Positions 49,101 to 61,100 of a stretch of DNA of 64,000 nt are shown piece by piece (the first letter of the stretch is position 1; the number at the start of each line of letters is the position of its first letter). The notes beneath the pieces are model-generated. The model searched no databases. It was not told the DNA's origin and saw only the letters and a list, made by a program, of their open reading frames with translations. The translations under genes and the position numbers were made by a program. Origin of the DNA: Antedon bifida (lineage: Eukaryota > Echinodermata > Crinoidea > Comatulida > Antedonidae); NCBI GenBank assembly GCA_963402885.1, contig OY727094.1:19222501-19286500 (forward strand), given 5' to 3'.

Positions 49101-52100
49101 TAGGCATATTTATTTTTATAGACATCTTGGTAATCGATAGGATACGAAATTGGTTTCAAAATTTATAACTTTGACCCTAAATTTGGGTTATCTCAATACC
49201 GCATCAACTGCTGGCCGTAGAGACTTTTGTCCTAAATTAAGCAGTGTGCCCAACTCTCTATTCACTGTAGTTAAAGAAAAATACTAAAAGCCTTTAGAAA
49301 CCACCTATTTTGCCATTTGAACTATTGATCTGGCCAATACAGTATTTTATATCATAATTATATAGAAATCTTGGTGATCGATAGGAATACATAAGCGAAT
49401 TTGTTGTCAAAATATTCCAAAACACCCAGGTTTTTTTACCTTTGACTTTAATCACTACATTATAATTTAATAATTTAAGTCCCAAATAGCATGATGGACA
49501 TATCATACCATTCATCATGCCAGAAAAAATGTCCGATGGACGAATAATAATATTCATCAATATAGATATGAGGCCATAATTTCAGGTATCAAAGGGTCAC
49601 AATGTAAATAAAAAATAAATAAAATACAATATGAGACTCTTACAAATCTATCAAGATGGATTATAAAGTCACTGTAAAGTTGTTATGGTCAGATTTTCAT
49701 GCCCTTATTTTATTAACCATCATTTAGTCCTGAAGTATTTTCGATTTTTAGAGAATTTTGATTAGAAAAAAAAAAGAGAAAAATGTTCACATCTTAAAGA
49801 TAAATGCAATAATTTTTTTAAAAAATAAAATGACTAGAGCCTAAAATGAGACTTAGACTGAGACCTTGATAAATGGTTGGGTGATTGACTATGTACAGTG
49901 TGCAGTTTTAGACAATTTAAAAAAAGAAAAAGATGAATTATGTACTCCAGACCTATATACACAAAGAAATGTAATAGTGCAGCTCAATTGAAAAAAAAAA
50001 ACAATTTTACCAATAAGTGTGTGTCAAATCAACCAGTAGTGGTCTCTGCTATATATTAAATGGCACTGCCGAAGAGGAAACATTTCAGAATTGGTTTAGC
50101 TCCAAAGTTTAAACATGGACATTAGCCATATAGAGAAGGCGTGGCATTTTTTGAAGGACTAATTTCTAACCTTTATTTAAAGAAAAAAATAATAAAATTT
50201 GTTTGGTTACTAATGAATAAAAGAAGTGAAAACAGGCTAAAGCCCAAACAGACAGTAAAATGTATCATATATATATAGTTTAAAATTGGGGCTTGGTTTG
50301 TCTGTTTAACATCTGAGCAATTTGGAATGAATTTTACCTCTCATGGCAATGGCCATACTGATGAATTGTTAGATTCTGTCTATCTTTATGTCAACTTAAA
50401 TTTAACTTTTCGCATCTAAGCCCTCCCTCTGGAGAGCACGGGCTATTGTCGGTTTATACAGGTAAGCTATGCTCACGAAATAGACTAATTCTCAATAAAA
50501 TGTAATGATTAAGGTCAAAGGTCAAAACACTTTCAATCGCATTTAGTACATTATTTCTATAAGAGTAAACAGAAACATGGGTGTTTTGGAGTATTTTGAC
50601 ACCAAATTCCCTTATGTATTCCTATCGATCACCAAGATTTCTATACAATTTTGGTATAAAATAAGACCAGATCAAGGGTTCAAAGGTCAAAATAGAAGGT
50701 TTCTAAAGGAATTTGGTATTTTTCTTTCATTAAAGTGAATAGAAAGTTGGGCATTCTGAATAATTTGGGACAACTTTGAAGTCTCTACGGCCAGTCGTTG
50801 ATGAGATATTGAGATAATCCAAATTTATGGTCAAAGGTCAAAACAGGCATTTCCGACCATTTTTTGTTAAACTTTTCAATTACAGTGAATATAAATGTGG
50901 GTCTTCTGAGTATTTTGACACCAATTTCGCTTGTGTATTCCTATCGATCACCAAGATGTCTATAAAATTAAAATATGTCTCTAGGTCAATAGTTCAAAGG
51001 TCAAAATAGAAGGTTTCTAAAGGAATTTGGTATTTTTCTTTCATTAAAGTGAATAGAAAGTTGGGCATTCTGAATAATTTGGGACAACTTTGAAGTTTCT
51101 ACGGCCAGTCGTTGATGAGATATTGAGATAATCCAAATTTAGGGTCAAAGGTCAAAACAGGCATTTCCGACCATTTTTTGTTAAACTTTTCCATTACAGT
51201 GAATATAAATATGGGTCTTCTGAGTATTTTGACACCAAGATTGTTTACTTACACCTACTGGTTGTCAACATATGGTAAATAATTTTAAGATGGCCGCCAT
51301 TTTGAAAAATGGCCCAATCGGGTTGAAGCACAACGGGGAAAACCGGGGACTTTTAGTATGTTGTTTCAGACAACATTAGGGACCTATCCTGAAAAATTCA
51401 GCTTTAGCATATTTATTTCTACCTCAAAGTCTAATACTCCTGGACTAGTGGTCATTTTTATAATTTTAATGATATTCAATTTAAAAAAAAACATGCACAT
51501 ACGTTAAATATGACCGCAAAATATTGATATATGCAATCCTATTACCTGATGCATACAGTATATGCTAATGGTGCTGATTGGTGCCATAGAATATATACTC
51601 TATACGGTACAGTGTACTGTATATCTATATACAGTGTAGCATAGGTGAAATTACGACACACATCATGTTCTAATTTTTTCGTATGATGGGATTATCAAAA
51701 TAAACTTGAAGATGACAATTTCGAAAGATAATGAATTGAGCAAATAAATATAAGAATTGGAGGTGCGCGCTCATTAAAATTTGTATAACTTTGACAAATT
51801 TTAAGACGTGATGACGTCATCAAAATGAAAATATTGGTAATTCATGAGTAACTTAATTAGTTGAGGTAGAATATATTAAAAATTAAAAGAAAATCGATCA
51901 CAGATAAGCGAGTTGCGCTCTGTTCAATATGGTGGTCTATGACAAAAGGGGAAAAAACCCTATTTTAAAAATTCATGTGGCCAAATGATGACGTCATACC
52001 ATTTTAAACGTCTAATGTGTATATACATTTATATCTACAACTCATTGGCTTCCATAATAAGTTAAAAAAATTGGGGGTCATCTTCCATTCTGAAGAGTTC

Positions 52101-55100
52101 TATTCATTTTAAAAAGGCCTTATTTTTTACCATTTTTAGCACTTTTGTACAATTAATGTGCGCATTTTGTCATTTTTAACGTGCTTGTATAGCACTATTT
52201 TAAGTCGAAATGAACTCAAATTTGGCGAATGTACTAAGGAAGATGAGTAGAATGCAATTTGTACAAAAAATTGATATTTTTTACGCTTCCTATGTACGCA
52301 CGCGCAAAAACGGGTTTTTGCGCAGTAATTTTTTGAAACACGCAAATGATATAATTCATGCTCTAAATTGATAAAAACTTAATTTTGAGCTTTTTAAATT
52401 TTTAAAGCGCGATTTCATGCGCATGATCTTGAAACGCGCAAGTTTTTATTTGCTAATATTTTTACCCTTGATCTGAAGTTTACGTGTAGTGAATTTCATT
52501 AATATGTGATAATGAATTATGGTGATATGATTGATAATGTGATTTCACAAAATGGCGTATAAATGACGTCACGGATAAGTGATCACGCTGAAAAGCTTAT
52601 TAGGACTAAGTTAAAGTATTTGAAAGACATTGTGAAATTTTTCTGATCATCGCATTCAACTTTTTGAGATAATTGTTACACAAAAAGTGTACAGAAAGAA
52701 TAAAAAAAAAACTAGACATGAAACTCGTCACTTTGACGAGTTAGTTATCCGCACGACAAACGCCACGTGCACGTCATACGTTGGAATTTTGCACACAAAA
52801 AAGATTACAGCATATGACCTGAACTGAAGAATATGATATGTTGTTAGTGCTGAATTCTGTCAATTTTGTGTCATATAGTATATACAGTATAAACAGTATA
52901 ATCTGTATACATATCACATACAGTGTAGAATAGGTGAAATTACAGGAAACGCCATTTATTCAAATTTTTAACATGGCGACGGTATCAAATTGAAACACTA
53001 AGATAGCAATTTCGAAAGGAAATTATCTTAGGAACAACATATTAATGTGTAGAAGAAATTTGAATACGTAAAATATAGATGCGTGCTCGTTTAAATGTGA
53101 TGAACTATGACGCAAAATATGAAAATACAACTTTTTTTATTCAACTGGCCATACGATGACGTCGCAACATCCGATTGGCAAAATGTTTACATTATTTCAT
53201 ATCTACAATCCAATAGCCTCCAGAAAACGTTTTAATCGTGATTATCACGTTTTATTCTTACGAGATTAAATTTTACTGTAAAGATGAAATTAATGACCCA
53301 CGTAATTAACATTTTTAGGCATGATGACGTCATTCTGAATTTTAAATGCGCGTGCGCGCGTAAATTTGTGTAAAATTCGCAATTTTTTTTCCACAGAAAG
53401 TTAGCGCATGATATAAATTAAACTTCTGCAAAGTTTCAATTTAAAATGTTATTTGGTTTTTGACCTATGTTAAATACGCGAAATTCATAAAATCGCGCGT
53501 AAGTCACGTTGCGCAACTCTGACGTCATTCAAAAATAGGAGGTGCACAACTTCACGTAAATGCCCACATGTTGTCAAAGTTATGAAATGTTATGTTTACA
53601 CATGTTAGAGAAACGCTCTACACAAAAATGGAAGGAAAGAAATAAGAATAATACAGAAAAAAAAAAAATGATGATCCCATACAATCACAAGGAGTTATCC
53701 GCCAAGTGCGGATAACTAAAAAAAAAAAAAAAAGTAACAGGACGATTACAAGGAGTTATCCGCTACTAAGCGGATAACTAATAAAGATTTCATACAATAA
53801 CAATAGGTGATCATTTTATTCTAAATGATCACCTAATAACAAGTTATGAAAAAGTGAAGCCGTTGTTTTCAGGCATCACATGATAAATTGAAACGCAAAC
53901 TATGCCAACAATGTTTTTTTGTTTCCTTGTATCAATACAAATTAAGTTTTTGCTGTTGGCCGAAAAAAAATTGGGATGCTTGGTCAGAAAAACGAAACCA
54001 TCATTCACCGGTGTATTTGAAATTTTAATAACACATACAAACTAGACATGAAACTCGTCACTTTGACGAGTTAGTTATCCGCACCACGACAAACGCCACG
54101 TGCACGTCATACGTTGGAATATTGCACACAGATAAAGATTATGGCATTATGACAAGAACTGAAAAATATGATATGCTGTTAGTGCTGAATTCTGTCAATT
54201 TTGTGTCATATAGTATATACATGCATATATATTCTTACGAGCTATTACAGATTAAAATTTACTGTAAGAATGAAATTAATGACCCACGTAATTTTTAGGC
54301 ATGATGACGTCATAAAAATTAAAATATTTTTATCTCATGCTAAAGAAAGTTGATTGACCTACACAATATATAAATGTAGGAGAAAAAGGAATACAGATAA
54401 GCGTGATGCGCTCCATTGAATGTGATGAGCAATAACGAAAGAGACAAAAATCCTATATTTTACATTCGTGTGGCCATACGATGACATCACAATGTTTTTT
54501 TAGCCTTATCGATGCATGATCCGATATCTAAAACTCATCAATTTTTAGATTTTGTAATAAAAATAAACGGTTCACGGTTTACTTTAGAAACTATGACTGT
54601 TTAAAAAAAGACATAGTTTTGACAATTTTTTAAGCTTTTTCATAAAAAACGCGCACAAATTGTCTAATTCAACGTGTTCGTATGGTGTTATTTAAACTGG
54701 AAAAGGTCTAAATTTTTTCAAAATTACTAGGAAAGGCTTGAAAAATATAATTCAAGAGAAAAAAATATGTTTTTAACGCTACGTGCGCACCGCGTGCGTA
54801 AAACATTGCGCGCCCGTGGGAATTTTTGACATGCTCAAAATGACAAGAAACGCATAAAAAGTTGATTAGAAATTAATTTTGCGCATTTTGAAATTTTAAA
54901 TGCGCGTGCGCGCGTAACTTCTTGTGAAACATGCCATTTTTAATCCGTAGAAAGTTTGCCCCTGATATGACTTAAATTTTGTCAAAGTGTCAATACTAAA
55001 TGACTTTTGGTTTTTAATCTATGATCAATCATTGAAATTCATAAAATTGCGCGTAAGTCACGTTGCGCAACTATGACGTCATTCAAAAATAGGAGGTGCA

Positions 55101-58100
55101 CAACTTCACGTAAATGCCCATATGTTGACAAAGTTATGAAATGTTATGTTTACAAGTTTTTGAGATACGTAAGACACAAAAATGAGGGAGAAAGAAATAA
55201 GAAAAAAACTAGACATGAAACTCGTCACTTTGACGAGTTAGTTATCCGCACCACGACAAACGCCACGTGCACGTCATACGTTGGAATATTGCACACAGAT
55301 AAAGATTATGGCATTATGACAAGAACTGAAGAATATGACATGCTGTTAGTGCTGAATTTTGTGTCATATAGTATATACATGCAAACAGTATAAGCTGTAT
55401 ACATATTACATACAGTGTAGAATAGGTGAAATTACGGGACCCGCCATTTATTCCAATTTTTAACATGGCGACGGTATCAAAATGAAACACTTAGATAGCA
55501 ATTTCAGAAGGAAATTATCTCAGGAACAACATATTAACGTGTAGAAGAAATTTGAATACGTAAAATATAGATGCGCACCCTTTTAAATGTGATGAACTAT
55601 TACGCAAAATATGAAAATACGACTTTTTTTATTCAACTGGCCATATGATGACGTCACAACATCCGATTGGCAAAATGTTTACATGAATTCGTATCTACAA
55701 TCCAATAGCTTCCAGAAAACGTTTTAATCGTGATTATCACATTTTATTCTTACGAGCTATTACAGATTAAAATTTACTGTAAAGATGAAATTAATGACCC
55801 ACGTAATTAAAATTTTTAGGCATGATGACGTCATAAAAATTAAAATATTTTTATCTCATGCTAAAGAAAGTTGATTGACCTACACAATATATAAATGTAG
55901 GAGAAAAAGGAATACAGATAAGCGCGATGCGCTCCATTGAATGTGATGAGCAATAACGAAAGAGACAAAAATCCTATATTTTACATTCGTGTGGCCATAC
56001 GATGACGTCACAATGTTTTTTTAGCCTTATTGATGCATGATCCGATATCTACAACTCATCAACTTCTAGATTTTGTAATAAAAATAAACGGTTAACGGTT
56101 TACTTTAGAAACTATGACTGTTTAAAAAAAGACATAATTTTGACGATTTTTTTAGCTTTTTCATAAAAAACGCGCACGAATTGTCTAATTCAACGTGTTC
56201 GTATGGCGTTATTTAAACTGGAAAAGGTCTAAATTGTTTTCAAAATCACTGGGAAAGGCTTGAAAAATATAATTCAAGAGAAAAAAATATGTTTTTAACG
56301 CTATGTGCGCACCGCGCGCATAAAAAATTGCGCGCCCGTGGGAATTTTTGACATGCTCAAAATGACAAGAAACGCGTAAAAAGTTGATTAGAAATTAATT
56401 TTGCGCATTTTGAAATTTTAAATGCGCGTGCGCGCGTAACTTTTTTAATCCGTAGAAAGTTTGCCCCTGATATGACTTAAATTTTGTCAAAGTGTCAATA
56501 CTAAATGACTTTTGGTTTTTAATCTATGATCAATCATTGAAATTCATAAAATTGCGCATAAGTCACGTTGCGCAACTATGACGTCATTCAAAAATAGGAG
56601 GTGCACAACTTCACGTAAATGCCCATATGTTGTCAAAGTTATGAAATGTTATGTTTACACATTTTAGAGGAACACGACTCACAAAAAGGAAGGAAGGAAA
56701 GAAGAATAATACAGAAAAAAAATATTGATCTCATACAATTACAAGGAGTTATCCGCTTGGTATACCAAGCGGATAACTAAAAAAAAAAAAAAAAAAGTAA
56801 CAGGACGATTACAAGGAGTTATCCGCTACTAAGCGGATAACTAACTAGATTTGAACTCGTCACTTTGACGAGTTCGGGTTATCCGCGCAAACGCAACATG
56901 CACATACTTAACTATATGAACCTCGACAATTATTATGCCATCCTATGACATGAAATAAATATGTTTACAGTGCTGAATTGTACCTATTATGTAGCACTAT
57001 AGCATACACCATATTACAGTATTTTACAGAATAAACTGTATATGTTATATACAGTGTAGCATAGACAAAATTACGAGACCCATCTTTTAAATCCAATTAT
57101 TAACACGATGACATCATCAAATTGACATATAAAGATAACAATTTTAGAAGATAATTATCTAAATAATTACATTAAAACAAATTTGAAGAATTGTGGGCAT
57201 GTAAAAGTGAGATGCGCTCTCGTTTAAACGCAATGAACTTTTACGCAAGAGATGTAAATGTGACTTTTTGAATTCAACTGGCCATATGATGACGTCACAA
57301 CATCTGATTGGCAAAATATTTACATGAATTCGTATCTACAATCCAATAGCTTCCAGAAAACGTTTTAATCATGATTATCACTTTTTATTCTGACGAGCTA
57401 TAACAGATTGAAATTTACAGTAAAGATGAAAATAGGTGACCCACGTTATTTACATTTTTAGGCACGATGACGTCATAAAAATTAAAATATTTTTAACTCA
57501 TGCGAAAGATAGTTGATTGACCTAGACAGTATTAAAATATCTGAGGAAATGGAGTACGTATAAGCGAGATGCGCGCTATTTAATGTGATGAGCAATAACG
57601 AAAGAGTAAAAAATTCTATATTTTACATTCGTGTGGCCATACGATGACGTCATAACATCCGAGTGGTAAAGATTCTGCATGAATTTATATCTACAACATA
57701 TCTGCTTACATATTAAATTTAAAAATTGGGGGTCGTGGATGATCCTGAGGAGCTATAATAGATTAAAAATAGGCAAAATTTTGACAATATTTTGTCACTT
57801 TTGCAACTAAAACGCGCGCAAATGGTATAAATCAACGTGTTCGTATGACGTCATTTTAATTTGAAATGATGTCAATCTTTTTTAAAATGACTAGGAAAGG
57901 CTGGAAAATCATAATTCAAGTGAAAAAACATGATTTTCATGCTCCGTGCGCACCATACGCGTAAACTTTTTCGCGCGCGGGGGAATTTTTGACATGCTTA
58001 AAATATCATGATCAGCGTAGAAAATTGATTAGAAATTAATTTTGCGCATTTTGAAACTTTAAATGCGCGTGCGCACGTAACTTCTTGTTAAACATGCCAT

Positions 58101-61100
58101 TTTTAATCCATAGAAAGTTTGCCCTTGATATGACTTAAATTTTCACCAAGTGTCAATACAAAATGACTTTTGGTTTATAATCTATGACCAAACATTGAAA
58201 TTCATAAAATCGCGCGTAACTTACGCTACGCGACTCTAACGTCATATAACGAAGTTTCCTGCACATCTACAGCTACAGATCAATCTTATGACAAAGTTAT
58301 ACAATCTTATGTTGACAAGGGTGAGAGATATGCGTGCAACAAAATTCCGGGAAAGAAAGAAGAACAAAGATGATGAAAAAAAAAGATATTTACAATCACA
58401 TGGGTTATCCTGCAACTAAGTTGCGGATAACCAACTAGACATGAAACTCGTCAAAGTGACGAGTTAGTTATCCGCTCGACAAACGCCACGTGCACGTCAT
58501 ACGTTGGAATGTTGCACACAGAAAAAGATTATGGCATTATGACCTGAACTGAAGAATATGATATGTTGTTAGTGCTAAATTTAAGTAATTTAAATTTTTA
58601 GGCATGATGACGTCATAAAAATTTAAATATTTTTAACTCATGCATATAATAGTTGATTGACCTAGACAATATTAAAATCTCGGAGAAAAAGGAATACAGA
58701 TAAGCATGATGCACTCCATTTAATGTGATTAGCAATAACGAAAGAGACAAAAATCAAATATTTTACATTCATGTGGCCATACAATGACGTCACAATGTCC
58801 GGTTAGCAATATTGATTAATGATCCGATATCTACAACTCATCACCTTCCCGAATATGTAAGTAAAAAAAAGTTTACCTCGTAGTTTAGAATCTATGATTG
58901 TTTAAAAAAGGTATAATTTTGACGAATTTTTTAACTTTTTCATTAAAAACATGCGCAAATTGTACAATTCTACGTGCTCGTATGGCGTAATTTTAAGTCG
59001 AAATTTTTTTTAAATTGGTAAAAGTACTATGAAAGGCTGGAAAAACCTAATTCACGCAAAAAAAGATGTTTTTAGCGCTACGTGCGCACCACGCGCGCGT
59101 GGGAATTTTTGACTTGCTCAAATTATCGTGATCAGCGTAGAAAGTTGATTAGAAATTAATTTTGCGCATTTTGAATTTTAAATGCGCATGTGCGCGTAAC
59201 TGCGTGTTAAACATGCCATTTTTAGTGCACAAAAAGTTAGCGCAAGATATAAATTAAACTTTTGCTAAGTTTCAATTTAAATTGTTATATGGTTTTCAAT
59301 CTATGTTAAATACGCGAAATTCATAAAAACGCGCGTAAGTCACGTTGCACATTTCTGACGTCATTCACAATAGTAGGTGCACAACTTCACGTGAATGCCC
59401 ATATGTTGACAAAGTTATGAAATGTTATGTTTACACGTTTTTGAGATACGCGAGACACAAAAATAGAGAAGAAATGCGCATGCGCGCCTAACGTCTTGTA
59501 AAACATGACATTTTTATTCCACAAAAAGTTTGCCCTTGATATGACTTAAATTTTCGCAAAGTGTCAAAACAAAATTATGCTTGGTTTTTAGTCTATGATC
59601 AATCATAAAAAATCATAAAATCGCACGTAAGTCACGTTAGTTATCCGCTCTACCAAGCGGATAACTAATTAATCGTAATTGGTTGGTCTATCAAAGGCTT
59701 CCAAATTCGAACCCCTCTATAAAAACTAGTTTACGGGCCTGGAGTAGCCTACCGTATGGTGTATCGTGGGCAACGCGTTTCAATTTATCATGTGATATGA
59801 TGACCTTTTGTAACATTTTTTAAAATGTGTAACAAATAACATTTAAGACCACAAGTGTCTACGACCAATAGTTACGGAGACACATACATGCCCTGGGTTG
59901 TGGGTCAAATGTCAGAAATGGCATTTCTGGTCATTATCAAAATGTGTAATAAAGCCAAAAATGATGTTTAACCACCCTAAACCAATTTCTGAAGTGAAAT
60001 TCTCTTGACAGGAAAAAATGGCTGGACATCAATAGTGATTAAATATGCAAAAAGCTATATAAAAAATCAATTATTTAAGTAATACTGATTTGACTGGTAA
60101 AACTTTAATTCATTTGCCTCTTATAAGGTCAAATACAAATAGGTCCAGATTTTCTCCAATCATCTTTTTCCATTCTTGAAGAACAACCAATGGACATGCT
60201 TCTTGGTTTGGACATGCTCAAAAGACATCAGGTAAGACAACGCAAGTTAAAGGACAACTTGAACGAGGACCATATTTTAACAACGTTTTACGGATGTACA
60301 TATGATTTCAGAACAATTGCGAGATTAAGGATATTGCCGCACACGCTCACCGTACAGCCGTCGCCGTCAATTGCTGTAACATCAATGGTGCATCGAAAAA
60401 TCTACTCAATGAGTTTTCACTGTTGTTAACATACAAGAGATAGGTACCGTCACTTCAGTTGCTAATTTGACCTGTATTAGGCTTAAATTTGCCAAAATGT
60501 TTAGTCTGGTATTTTAAAGAAACACTTCAATATCCAGATAGGCAAAAGAAACAAGAAAAAAATTCAACATTTATATTTTTCACGATTTATTTAAAAAGTG
60601 TGTTTACTAGAAAAGTTCGCGCTTTGTGAGAATTGAAGTGACGGTACCTATCTCTTGTATGTTAACAACAGTGAAAACTCATTAAGTAGATTTTGTGATG
60701 CACCATTGACGGCAGCGGCGATATCCTTAATCTCACGATTGTTCTGAAATCATAGGTACATCCCTAATACGTTGTTAAAATATGGTCCTCGGTCAAGTTG
60801 TCCTTTAAAGTTGAGTATAGTTTTTATTTACAATCAACCGTTCTCATTATGCACCCCATATTCATAAGCTAGAGCCAAAGGCGCCTAATTGAACATGGAA
60901 ATTCAACCGAAATGTACTTGAAAACTAAATCGTCCCAAAATTTATGGTGTTCTATGTTTGCATGGCAATACCTGGATAAACCAACAATAACCTTTCTCCT
61001 CGAACTCTAACATTGAACACACTGCAAGTGGGAGCATCCACACACCACCATCATCATTTCTTTTTGAGACATAGAAGATATAGGTTTTCTTTTTTTAAAA

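Noticed and set aside
55073..55393. 106-codon plus-strand frame
   Set aside because: Spans the junction of two HLE copies and has no protein motif.
60190..60429. 79-codon frame as a separate gene
   Set aside because: Its start is DDI exon 6, and the rest is read-through into the intron and the foldback MITE.
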